Below, one piece after another: positions 19,217 through 28,303 of a DNA stretch of 64,000 nucleotides. Positions within the stretch are counted from its first letter, which is position 1. Every line of letters begins with the position of its first letter. Location: positions 4,402,001 to 4,466,000 of the forward strand of contig NZ_LR026975.1 of assembly GCF_900603025.1 (NCBI RefSeq). Direction: 5' to 3'. The notes beneath the pieces are model-generated. The model ran no database searches. It was not told where the DNA came from and saw nothing but the letters and a program-made list of their open reading frames with translations. This DNA comes from Mycolicibacterium hassiacum DSM 44199 (GTDB lineage Bacteria; Actinomycetota; Actinomycetes; Mycobacteriales; Mycobacteriaceae). Position numbers and translations under genes: made by a program.

Positions 19217-20359
19217 ATGAGTTTGCCGCCGCCGGGCGGACCGTTTCCCCCACCGCCACCTCCGGGTGCGCCGGGTCCCGGGTTTCCCGGTGCCGGGCAA
19301 CCGCAGTGGCAGCCCGGCCCGCAGCAGCCGTGGCCGCCCGGCCCGTTTCCCCCTCCGTCACCGTCGGCGCCGGGCAAGCGTGGGCGGGCACGGAAGTGGG
19401 TACTCGGCGGGATCGCGCTGCTGGCGGTCATCGCCGTGACCGCCGCTATCACGGTGGTGGTGTCAAGGGGCTCCGGTGACGGTGCTTCCACGCCGCCGGC
19501 GGAGACTTACGGGCTGGCCAGCGCTGACGACAAAGGCCCGGTCACCCTCATCACCGAAGATCCGACGTGCGCCCCGTGGGACCCGATCCGGGAGACGCTG
19601 GCGCAAAGCCAGCGCCAAGGCTGGACCGAACGCGACATCAAGATTCCCGCCACCGAGTGGTCACCGCAGGTTCGCGCGGAATACGAACGCGTCGCCAACG
19701 CGAGTACCGCAGCGGCTGACCAACTCGTCGCCCTGGCCAAAGCCACCCCGCACCGGGTCATGCGCGAACTCTACGAATTGTTCATCGCCTACGCCCGCGC
19801 CTACGCCGCCAGCATCCCCACCTACACAGCCAAAGACAACCACCTGGCCACAGTCATGACTTCGGCCTCAGAGGTCATCACCTACATCTGCCGCGCGGCC
19901 TACACCGGGGTCGCGTCGTCACGGGCGCCGAGTATCCCCGCGGTCGAGCCGCCCGCAGAAGTGGCACCACTGACCGATCCCAGCGATCCCCCACTACTGA
20001 TGACCTCACCTGATCCGACATGTTCTCAGTGGGAGCCTCTGGCTAGCACAATCCATCCCGAGTTGGAAGCGTGGGCCGGCATCGACAGGAAAATCCCCGC
20101 CACGGACTGGACGCCGGAGCAACGCGACATCATCGAGCAATCCATTCCCGTTTTCCAGCGCTACGCCGACGAGACGGAAAAGATCGGGCAACAAAGCCCC
20201 AACCCGATCGTGCAAGACCTGACAGTGCTGTCGACCCAATACCGCCGCGCCTATGCTGCCGCATTACCCACCTACCGTTATCCTGACGACAATTTCGATC
20301 TCGTCGCCGAGCGCACACTGGCAATCGTCTATAAGAGTTGTCAGTTCGTCGGATTCTGA
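19217..20359 (+). CDS. Membrane-anchored two-domain protein, family copy A (function unknown)
   Basis: I do not recognise this family. The 380 residues comprise a Pro/Gly-rich cytosolic tail (1-52), a basic KRGRARK patch (54-60), one membrane helix (about 61-83), and two homologous outer domains (about 117-226 and 268-376). Each domain begins with PTC..W, has a KIPAT.W(S/T)P turn and a Y.RAYAA..PTY helix, and ends in a second Cys. The pairs are Cys118/Cys225 and Cys269/Cys375, spaced 107 and 106 residues, so one disulfide per domain is likely. The ATG at 19217 follows GAAGGAG, the same leader used by copies C-E. It lies 80 bases after espL and may share its transcript. Confidence 0.8.
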   Translation: MSLPPPGGPFPPPPPPGAPGPGFPGAGQPQWQPGPQQPWPPGPFPPPSPSAPGKRGRARKWVLGGIALLAVIAVTAAITVVVSRGSGDGASTPPAETYGLASADDKGPVTLITEDPTCAPWDPIRETLAQSQRQGWTERDIKIPATEWSPQVRAEYERVANASTAAADQLVALAKATPHRVMRELYELFIAYARAYAASIPTYTAKDNHLATVMTSASEVITYICRAAYTGVASSRAPSIPAVEPPAEVAPLTDPSDPPLLMTSPDPTCSQWEPLASTIHPELEAWAGIDRKIPATDWTPEQRDIIEQSIPVFQRYADETEKIGQQSPNPIVQDLTVLSTQYRRAYAAALPTYRYPDDNFDLVAERTLAIVYKSCQFVGF

Positions 20360-20913
20360 TTGCTGTTAAATAGCTCCTAATTCCGCCTTACCTACCGATG
20401 TTGCACTCCTGTTCGGAGCCTTTGCCTGCTAGCGCACCCGCGTGGCAGCGATCACCTAGCGCATCTTGTAATTGCTATGTATCGCTATTGGACGAGACCT
20501 TCCTTTGCGCCAGACTTCGCCGACCCGTTCCTGATTATGTTTTTCAACGCTTGGTCGCGATGCCATTGCCGTATACGTGCAGTATTGACGAGAAACGCGA
20601 TCTGCATCGGGTACGACGTCGGGTAGCATTTGGACTGAAGATTGCTGTCCGCCAGCGCCCCAGCGGGTGGAATCGTTAGGAATGGAGCAATGGTGACCTT
20701 GGTGCTTCCTCCCACTCGAGGCGCGCTAGCCGAGGTTCTCATACCGGTGAACGGGTTGGCGGGAAAACACGGGTGCCGGTCGGAAAGAGCAGCCTTGCCC
20801 CCAGCCCAACACACATGTGACTTCCCCGATGACCGGCTTCAGTCTCACCACGCCAGTCATCGCCTCCTCATTCCCTCCCGTGACCGGGCACCTCGTTTGG
20901 AAGGGCTAGGATC
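20360..20913. other. 554-base non-coding stretch between copy A and espK
   Basis: No credible gene is seen on either strand. The base composition looks lower in GC than the neighbours and the short open frames have no recognisable content. It may be eroded coding DNA or the promoter region for espK. No repeat shared with the tandem array is visible here. Confidence 0.4.
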
Positions 20914-23340
20914 ATGGCTCGACTCGCGCCCATTCAGGACCACTCCGTCGCGCCGGCAGCTTTGAGTCAGGTAAATCCCCCGGTCGGGGGCACGGGCGGG
21001 ACGCCCAAGCCCTTCGATCCTTTTGGTTTAGCGAACCCGCCTGCTTGGCCCGAAGTCGATGAGACGGCCCTGGGTGGATGCGCACAGGCCTTCGCTGAAG
21101 CTGCTGTAGATGTCCTGACGCAAGCGGGCTCCCTCGAAGGAGTACGCGCATATCTATTCCAAGGGAACCCGCCCTGGTCAGGTGGAGCCGCTACCGCCGC
21201 CGACAGTGCCTTCAATCAACGCATCGAGAATCTTCGAACTCTTGGAAAACAACTGGGTGCTGCTTCAGCGCTGTATTCGAAATGCGCGGACGAGGTTGTA
21301 AGTGCTAAGCGTGTGATAGGCCAGAATGTCATAGAGGGGACACGCCTACTCTTTCTCACGCTGCTCGCCCCTGGCGTAAATGTCGTAGAAAAATTCAACA
21401 ACCTGCTCGATATATGGAACACCTACCGGCAAAGGAATCTGGAGACCATTTGTACCCACGCGGGGTCCGTTTCCGGCCACACGATTGATGTACCGGACCA
21501 GTTCCTCGATGACGGCAACAATCCCGCCAATTCTCCGCAAACACTGGCAAATGGGAGCGATGCGGCAACCCCCCTGTCGACCCTCTTCGGAGGAGGTGGT
21601 GTTGCACCCCAAACACCGCCAACGCCGCCTAAACCCCCAACACCACCCAAGTCGCCAGAGGATTCCCGTGACCCCTCAACGCAGTCGGTAAACAACCCCC
21701 GTGGTCTTGTGGAAGACAGATCCAATACACCCACCGGCGACTCCAACCAGAGCACTCCGGAAGACGCTGAACCACCGCAGGGCACCACGGAGCCTGGGAA
21801 TGGGGAGCCTGGGGGGCCAGTCGATCCGCCGGCCGAGCAGGCGAATGCAAAAACCGTTCCGGGCACGGGCCGAAACTGGGTTAATGCAGCCGTACTCCCA
21901 GAGTCCCCGCCCGTGGAGGAATCGCCTCCTGCTGTCGCGGCGCCGGGCCCGAATACGGGTGTACCGCCTGCTGCTCCGGCGCCACGTGCCCCGGCGCCGG
22001 CCGCATCGTCGCCGGGGGTGGCGACACCCGCGGCGCCTGGGCCTTCTTCCACGGGGTCCGCGGGTGCCGCAAGTCCAGTCAGCACTCCGAGTGTGGGTGG
22101 GGCCAGCCCGGTTCAGGCTGCCGAGTTTCAGCGGTCGATGGCTGAGGCGGTGGTCAAGTCCGGCACGACACCGCCGATTTCGGCCACACAAACCCCGCCC
22201 TCGCCGGCGGTTTCCTCTGCGCCTCAACCACCGTCGCCTCCCGCGCCTGCGCCGCCGGTGGCGGGCCTTCAGCAGCCATCCGGGTTGGCGGGCCAGACAG
22301 GTGCGGCGACACCTTCCGGCCCGCCGGTCGGGGCCGGCCCGACACCGACAGCGCCGCCACCGGTGGCCGCACCGGCACCGGGTGCTCCGGTGTCCCCGCC
22401 GGTGCCGCTGTCACCGGCACCACCACCGCCTCCTGCCGCGCCGGTGGCGTCAGCACCCCCCGCCGCCCCGGCGGCGCCGACCGCTGCTGCCTCCTCGACT
22501 GCGGGTGCGCCCGCACCGGTCCCGGTGTCGGCGGCCCGGGCTGAACGTGAGGCCCTGGTCGCGGCGACCGCCGCGGGTGGGTTGCGGCGCAAAGCCGGTA
22601 GTGATCCGGTTTTGTTGGCGCAGCGGATCGCAGCCGCGCTCAATGCGATACCGGTGACCGATATCGGATTCTTCTGGGTCACCGCGTTGACCAAAGACGG
22701 CACCATCCTGGTGGCCAACAATTACGCACTCGGCTACATCCCCGACGGTGTGCACCTGCCGGACCAGGTCACACTGGCCACCGCCGACGAGACCATCCCG
22801 GCCCGCACCCGCGGCACCTGGGCCACCTACCCGATGCTGGCGCTGCACGGATGGGCCCAGCACCACGACACCGAACTGCGGGTGGTCATCGCCACCGAAG
22901 AACAGTTCAAAGGCTTCGACCCCGGCGCACCGAAGATCGTGCTGCAACCCGACGACATCCCCACCAACGGCACGATGGAAGGCCGCCACCGCCTGCAGGT
23001 GATCGCTCCTGGTGCGGCCCGCCAACTCGCCGCCGTCACCGGATCCGGGCTCGCGGAGTTGCTCCCACCCGCACCGGCCGATTCCACACCGCCGCAAGAC
23101 CGTCGCCAGCAACTGTGGTTCGAGGTGTTCCGGCCTCTGCTGAGCACCGCTCCCGACCGCGCCATCGCCCAACTGAGGGCGTTCGCAGCCTACGCCGAGC
23201 ACGCACAAGAACTCGCCCTGCACCGCGCCCACACCGCCACCGAGACCGCCGACCAGCGCGGCGCCATCGCCGACTGGATCTACTGGCAGCACCTGAATGT
23301 GCTCAACACCGACGCACTGCCGGCCGAGGCCACGGTATAG
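20914..23340 (+). CDS. espK: EspK, ESX-1 associated protein (EspB partner)
   Basis: An 808-residue EspK homologue with three parts. The N-terminal helical WXG/PPE-like domain covers about 1-190, with Trp88-Ser89-Gly90 in the turn. A very long Pro/Ala/Gly linker covers about 200-545. The conserved C-terminal domain covers about 545-808 and contains IPVTDIGFFWVTALTKDG and ARTRGTWATYPMLALHGWA. EspK binds EspB and is thought to deliver it to the secretion machinery. Strand and order relative to espB and espL match M. tuberculosis (Rv3879c-Rv3881c), but copy A and a 554-base gap are inserted between espL and espK. The ATG at 20914 is preceded by AAGGGCTAGG. Confidence 0.88.
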   Translation: MARLAPIQDHSVAPAALSQVNPPVGGTGGTPKPFDPFGLANPPAWPEVDETALGGCAQAFAEAAVDVLTQAGSLEGVRAYLFQGNPPWSGGAATAADSAFNQRIENLRTLGKQLGAASALYSKCADEVVSAKRVIGQNVIEGTRLLFLTLLAPGVNVVEKFNNLLDIWNTYRQRNLETICTHAGSVSGHTIDVPDQFLDDGNNPANSPQTLANGSDAATPLSTLFGGGGVAPQTPPTPPKPPTPPKSPEDSRDPSTQSVNNPRGLVEDRSNTPTGDSNQSTPEDAEPPQGTTEPGNGEPGGPVDPPAEQANAKTVPGTGRNWVNAAVLPESPPVEESPPAVAAPGPNTGVPPAAPAPRAPAPAASSPGVATPAAPGPSSTGSAGAASPVSTPSVGGASPVQAAEFQRSMAEAVVKSGTTPPISATQTPPSPAVSSAPQPPSPPAPAPPVAGLQQPSGLAGQTGAATPSGPPVGAGPTPTAPPPVAAPAPGAPVSPPVPLSPAPPPPPAAPVASAPPAAPAAPTAAASSTAGAPAPVPVSAARAEREALVAATAAGGLRRKAGSDPVLLAQRIAAALNAIPVTDIGFFWVTALTKDGTILVANNYALGYIPDGVHLPDQVTLATADETIPARTRGTWATYPMLALHGWAQHHDTELRVVIATEEQFKGFDPGAPKIVLQPDDIPTNGTMEGRHRLQVIAPGAARQLAAVTGSGLAELLPPAPADSTPPQDRRQQLWFEVFRPLLSTAPDRAIAQLRAFAAYAEHAQELALHRAHTATETADQRGAIADWIYWQHLNVLNTDALPAEATV

Positions 23341-23542
23341 CGCGACACACAACACTGATGTCTTCGACCAGCAACACCGTCAACCAGTGCACACGCGCCA
23401 CGCGGTGCTTGGCGAACTCTTATCGTCTACGTGACGAGGGCGCAGCCCACCACCTCACGGTCGTCAACCGCGACGATCGCGGGGGCGGACCCGCGTCGAG
23501 TCCCCGCTTGCCCTGCTGTATCTGAGCCGGAGAAGGCCGATC

Positions 23543-24706
23543 ATGCACACACCACCCCCACCGCCGCACGGCGGTGGCCCACATCCCCACCAGCCGTGGG
23601 CCCAACAGATGCCCCCAGGCGCCCCACCCCCGGCGTGGCCACCGGCGCCGCCTCCTGCCTCACCACGACACAGTCGTGTCCGCCTCTGGATACTCGGCGG
23701 GATCGCGCTGCTGGCGGTCATCGCCGTCACCGTGGCAGTGACCCTGGCCCTCACCGACACCAGCTCCAGCACCGCGGGTGCTCCCACCAGCAGCACGGGC
23801 ACTCCCACCACGAGCGAACCGGCGCCGGCCGACACCTACGGGCTGGCCAGCGCTGATGACACCACCGCCGCCACGATCATCACCGAGGAGCCCACCTGCA
23901 CGCAGTGGCGATCGATCGTCGAGAAACTCGTGCAGGACGAATACAACGGGTGGAACCAGCGGGATAAGACCGGTTCACGTGACCGTTCTCGAGATCAGTG
24001 GACTCCCGAAGAACGCGCCCAATACGACCAAGTGGCGCAGGCGCTGCGCCGCGCAGCCGATGAGGCGGTCGCGCTGGCCAAACAAACACCACACCGCATC
24101 ATCCGGGAACTCTACGAGCAGTTCATCGCCTACGCCCGCGCCTACAGCGACGCTATCGCCAACTACACCCCCCACGACGAACCCCTCGCCGGCGTGATGA
24201 ACAGTGCCACGCAGGCGATCATCTACATCTGCTCTGCCATCACAAACAAAACCGCGGCCGCGCGGGTCATCTTGATCGAGCCTGTCGAACCACCCACCAG
24301 GTTCGAGCCGCTGCATGATCCGGCAGACTCGAAACCTTTCATGCCCGAGCCTGATCCAGTCTGCAGCGAATGGGACGCCCTCGGCGACCGACTTGAGCAA
24401 AGCCCCGTCGTTCAGGCCTGGGGCCAACTCGGCGGCGGTATTCCCGCTAGCCACTGGACACCCGAGCAGCGCGACATCCATCTAGCCGCTGCACAGTTCC
24501 ACAACGAATTCGCCGACCAGATCGAACAAGCCGCCCGACGCAGCGACAATCCCGTACTGCAGGATCTAGCGATCCTCTCCGCACAGTACCGCCGCGCCTA
24601 CGCCGCAGCCATGCCCACCTATGTGCTCGACGACGCCTACTTGGAGGGTGTGGGGGCAAATATATTCTCGTTGATTTGGGCAGCCTGCCAAGCCGCCGAG
24701 AACTAG
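23543..24706 (+). CDS. Membrane-anchored two-domain protein, family copy B (function unknown)
   Basis: A 387-residue full-length paralogue of copy A and the most divergent at the N-terminus (MHTPPPPPHGG rather than MSLPPPGG). The plan is the same: proline-rich tail, basic residues, one membrane helix beginning WILGGIALLAVIAV, a Ser/Thr linker, then two domains with PTCTQW...YICSA and PVCSEW...WAACQA. Its second domain is of the class shared with copies C and D (EPLHDPADSKPF, AQFHNEFADQIEQAA), not that of A and E. GGAGAAGG lies about 10 bases before the ATG. It follows espK by about 200 bases. Confidence 0.78.
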   Translation: MHTPPPPPHGGGPHPHQPWAQQMPPGAPPPAWPPAPPPASPRHSRVRLWILGGIALLAVIAVTVAVTLALTDTSSSTAGAPTSSTGTPTTSEPAPADTYGLASADDTTAATIITEEPTCTQWRSIVEKLVQDEYNGWNQRDKTGSRDRSRDQWTPEERAQYDQVAQALRRAADEAVALAKQTPHRIIRELYEQFIAYARAYSDAIANYTPHDEPLAGVMNSATQAIIYICSAITNKTAAARVILIEPVEPPTRFEPLHDPADSKPFMPEPDPVCSEWDALGDRLEQSPVVQAWGQLGGGIPASHWTPEQRDIHLAAAQFHNEFADQIEQAARRSDNPVLQDLAILSAQYRRAYAAAMPTYVLDDAYLEGVGANIFSLIWAACQAAEN

Positions 24707-24995
24707 CCCCAGATCACTTCGGCGATAGCCGTGGCTCCCGCCCTCTCCCCGCTTTCGCCGGACCTCACCCCACACAGGGCACGGTCTCGGGGTTGGCGGG
24801 CCACGGTAGCCGCGGGCTCGAACGGCTTCATCGAGACCTCTTGCGGCCTGGCAAACCCCCGGCGACAAGCAAGCCGCAGGTCCGCCAACAGCCTCCCGCA
24901 CAGTCGAACCACACCCGGCTCATCGCATTCTCTGAAGCCGCCCGGCCCGCATCACGGCCATCATGGTTAACAGGCACATTTCGAAGGAGTCTGCG
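24707..24995. repeat. Intergenic repeat, unit 1 of 3 in the tandem array
   Basis: A ~289-base spacer that recurs nearly identically at 26097-26385 and 27487-27774. It runs from the CCCCAGATCACTTCGGCG just after each stop to the GAAGGAGTCTGCG before the next ATG. It therefore includes the ribosome site and presumably a promoter for each copy. Together with a gene it forms a ~1,390-base repeat unit. Confidence 0.85.
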
Positions 24996-26096
24996 ATGAG
25001 TTTGCCGCCGCCGGGCGGACCGTTTCCCCCACCGCCACCACCGTGGCCCGGGTTTCCCGCTGCCGGGCAACCGCAGTCGCGGCCCGGCCCACCACCGGCG
25101 CCGGGCAAGCGTGGGCGGGCACGGAAGTGGGTACTCGGCGGGATCACCGTCGTTGCGGTCATCGCCGTGACCGCCGCTATCACGGTGGTGGTGTCAAGGG
25201 GCTCCGGTGACGGTGCTTCCACGCCGCCGGCGGAGACTTACGGGCTGGCCAGCGCTGACGACAAAGGCCCGGTCGCCATCATCACCGAAGAACCGACGTG
25301 CGCCCCGTGGGATCCGATCCGGGAGACAATGGCGCAAAGCCAGCGCCAAGGCTGGGCTGACCGCGACATCAACGTTCCCGCCACCGAGTGGTCGCCTGAG
25401 TTGCGTGCTGAGTATGAACGCGTCGCCAACGCGAGTACCGCAGCGGCTGACCAACTCGTCGCCCTGGCCAAAGCCACCCCGCACCGGGTCATGCGCGAAC
25501 TCTACGAATTGTTCATCGCCTACGCCCGCGCCTACGCCGCCAGCATCCCCACCTACACAGCCAAAGACAACCACCTCGCCGGTGTGATGATCAGCGCGTC
25601 CCGGGCGATCACCTTGATTTGCTCTGCCATCACATACGGAGCCGCGGCCGCGCGGGTCATCTTGATCGAGCCTGTCGAACCACCCACCAGGTTCGAGCCG
25701 CTGCATGATCCGGCAGACTCGAAACCTTTCATGCCCGAGCCTGATCCGGTCTGCAGCGAATGGTACGCCCTCGGCGACCGACTTGAGCAAAGCCCCGTCG
25801 TTCAGGCCTGGGTAGAACTCAACGGCGATATTCCCGCTAGCCACTGGACACCCGAGCAGCGCGACATCCATCTAGCCGCTGCACAGTTCCTCGACGAATT
25901 CGCCGACCAGATCGAACAAGCCGCCCGACGCAGCGACAATCCCGTACTGCAGGATCTAGCGATCCTCTCCGCACAGTACCGCCGCGCCTACGCCGCAGCC
26001 ATGCCCACCTATGTGCTCGCTGATTCCTTCTTGGAGGGTGTGGGGGCAAAGATATTCTCGTTGATTTGGGCAGCCTGCCACGCCGCCGAGAAGTAG
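24996..26096 (+). CDS. Membrane-anchored two-domain protein, family copy C (function unknown)
   Basis: A 366-residue intact paralogue with a shorter proline-rich tail than copy A. The first outer domain (PTCAPWDPIRE onward) is nearly that of copy A. The second (EPLHDPADSKPF, PVCSEWYALGD, ending WAACHAAEK) is nearly that of copy B. The gene therefore looks like a recombinant of the two types. The membrane helix is WVLGGITVVAVIAVTAAITVVV, preceded by KRGRARK. The leader GAAGGAGTCTGCG-ATG is shared with A, D and E. It is the first unit of a ~1.39-kb tandem array. Confidence 0.78.
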   Translation: MSLPPPGGPFPPPPPPWPGFPAAGQPQSRPGPPPAPGKRGRARKWVLGGITVVAVIAVTAAITVVVSRGSGDGASTPPAETYGLASADDKGPVAIITEEPTCAPWDPIRETMAQSQRQGWADRDINVPATEWSPELRAEYERVANASTAAADQLVALAKATPHRVMRELYELFIAYARAYAASIPTYTAKDNHLAGVMISASRAITLICSAITYGAAAARVILIEPVEPPTRFEPLHDPADSKPFMPEPDPVCSEWYALGDRLEQSPVVQAWVELNGDIPASHWTPEQRDIHLAAAQFLDEFADQIEQAARRSDNPVLQDLAILSAQYRRAYAAAMPTYVLADSFLEGVGAKIFSLIWAACHAAEK

Positions 26097-26385
26097 CCCC
26101 AGATCACTTCGGCGATAGCCGCGGCTCCCGCCCTCTCCCCGCTTTCGCCGGACCTCACCCCACACAGGGCACGGTCTCGGGGTTGGCGGGCCACGGTAGC
26201 CGCGGGCTCGAACGGCTTCATCGAGACCTCTTGCGGCCTGGCAAACCCCCGGCGACAAGCAAGCCGCAGGTCCGCCAACAGCCTCCCGCACAGTCGAACC
26301 ACACCCGGCTCATCGCATTCTCTGAAACCGCCGGGCCCGCATCACGGCCATCATGGTTAACAGGCACATTTCGAAGGAGTCTGCG
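26097..26385. repeat. Intergenic repeat, unit 2 of 3 in the tandem array
   Basis: Nearly identical to 24707-24995, differing at scattered bases (for example GTGGCTCCC versus GCGGCTCCC). It carries the leader and ribosome site of copy D. Confidence 0.85.
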
Positions 26386-27486
26386 ATGAGTTTGCCGCCG
26401 CCGGGCGGACCGTTTCCCCCACCGCCACCACCGTGGCCCGGGTTTCCCGCTGCCGGGCAACCGCAGTCGCGGCCCGGCCCACCACCGGCGCCGGGCAAGC
26501 GTGGGCGGGCACGGAAATGGATACTCGGCGGGATAACGCTGCTGGCGGTCATCGCCGTCACCGCCACCATCACAGTGGTGGTGTCAAGGGGCTCCGGTGA
26601 CGGTGCTTCCACGCCGCCGGCCGACACCTACGGGCTGGCCAGCGCTGACGACAAAGGCCCGGTCGCCATCATCACCGAAGAACCGACGTGCGCCCCGTGG
26701 GATCCGATCCGGGAGACAATGGCGCAAAGCCAGCGCCAAGGCTAGGCTGACCGCGACATCAACGTTCCCGCCACCGAGTGGTCGCCGGAACTTCGCGCCG
26801 AATACGAGCGGGTCGCGAATGCGGCCCGCTCAGCCGCTGACCAAGTCGTCGCTCTGGCCAAAGCCACGCCACACCGCATCATCCGGGAACTCTACGAGCA
26901 GTTCATCGCCTACGCCCGCGCCTACAGCGACGCTGTCGCCAACTACACCCCCCACGACGACCACCTCGCCGGTGTGATGAACAGCGCGTCCCGGGCGATC
27001 ACCTTGATTTGCGATGCCATCACATACGGAGCCGCGGCCGCGCGGGTCATCTTGATCGAGCCTGTCGAACCGCCCACCAGGTTCGAGCCGCTGCATGATC
27101 CGGCAGACTCGAAACCTTTCATGCCCGAGCCTGATCCGGTCTGCAGCGAATGGTACGCCCTCGGCGACCGACTTGAGCAAAGCCCCGTCGTTCAGGCCTG
27201 GGGCCAACTCGGCGGCGGTATTCCCGCTAGCCACTGGACACCCGAGCAGCGCGACATCCATCTAGCCGCTGCACAGTTCCTCGACGAATTCGCCGACCAG
27301 ATCGAACAAGCCGCCCGGCGCAGCGACAATCCCGTACTGCAGGATCTAGCGATCCTCTCCGCACAGTACCGCCGCGCCTACGCCGCAGCCATGCCCACCT
27401 ATGTGCTCGCTGATTCCTTCTTGGAGGGTGTGGGGGCAAAAATATTCTGGTTGATTTGGGCAGCCTGCCACGCCGCCGAGAAGTAG
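26386..27486 (+). pseudogene. Family copy D, interrupted by an in-frame TAG
   Basis: The reading frame has exactly the same length as copy C (367 codons) but TAG replaces a Trp codon at 26743-26745 (CAAGGC-TAG-GCTGAC, versus TGG in copies A and C). This leaves a 119-residue product: tail, membrane helix and the start of domain 1. The frame after the stop remains open and well conserved, so the mutation looks recent. The region after the stop switches to B-like sequence (PHRIIRELYEQFIAYARAYSDA), so copy D is a mosaic. An ATG at 26974 could begin the C-terminal part, but it has no ribosome site. A sequencing error cannot be excluded. Confidence 0.75.
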
Positions 27487-27774
27487 CCCCAGATCACTTC
27501 GGCGATAGCCGCGGCTCCCGCCCTCTCCCCGCTTTCGCCGGACCTCACCCCACACAGGGCACGGTCTCGGGGTTGGCGGGCCACGGTAGCCGCGGGCTCG
27601 AACGGCTTCATCGAGACCTCTTGCGGCCTGGCAAACCCCCGGCGACAAGCAAGCCGCAGGTCCGGCAACAGCCTCCCGCACAGTCGAACCACACCCGGCT
27701 CATCGCATTCTCTGAAGCCGCCCGGCCCGCATCACGGCCATCATGGTTAACAGGCACATGCGAAGGAGTCTGCG
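27487..27774. repeat. Intergenic repeat, unit 3 of 3 in the tandem array
   Basis: Nearly identical to the two preceding spacers. It is one base shorter near the end (CACATGCGAAGG in place of CACATTTCGAAGG). It carries the leader of copy E. Confidence 0.85.
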
Positions 27775-28303
27775 ATGAGTTTGCCGCCGCCGGGCGGACC
27801 GTTTCCCCCACCGCCACCACCGGGGCCCGGGTTTCCCGGTGCCGGGCAACCGCAGTCGCGGCCCGGCCCGCAGCAGCCGTGGCCGCCCGGCCCGTTTCCC
27901 CCTCCGTCACCGTCGGCGCCGACCAGCCGTGGGCGGGCACGGAAGTGGGTACTCGGCGGGATCGCGCTGCTGGCGGTCATCGCCGTGACCGCCGCTATCA
28001 CGGTGGTGGTGTCAAGGGGCTCCGGTGATGGTGCTTCCACGCCGCCGGCGGAGACTTACGGGCTGGCCAGCGCTGACGACAAAGGCCCGGTCACCCTCAT
28101 CACCGAAGATCCGACGTGCGCCCCGTGGGACCCGATCCGGGAGTGTCGTCTGCCATGAGCTTGGGACCAGTGTGACCTGATTTTTGCCAGGAGGATGGGA
28201 CCACCTGGATTGCCAGTTATGGGACCACCGGCGCGTCGCGTCGGTGGTCTCTTCGTTTGTTCGTTCGATCGTCGTGACAGCTCTAGTCACGGAGGCAGCG
28301 GGC

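Noticed and set aside
26974..27486. Open frame after the TAG in copy D, which could be read as a separate 170-residue protein.
   Set aside because: It is the continuation of the copy D frame, begins inside a conserved helix and lacks a ribosome site; it is better described as part of the pseudogene.
28184..28303. In-frame TTG extension of istA.
   Set aside because: It would use the terminal repeat region as coding sequence; the ATG at 28304 has GGAGG at good spacing.
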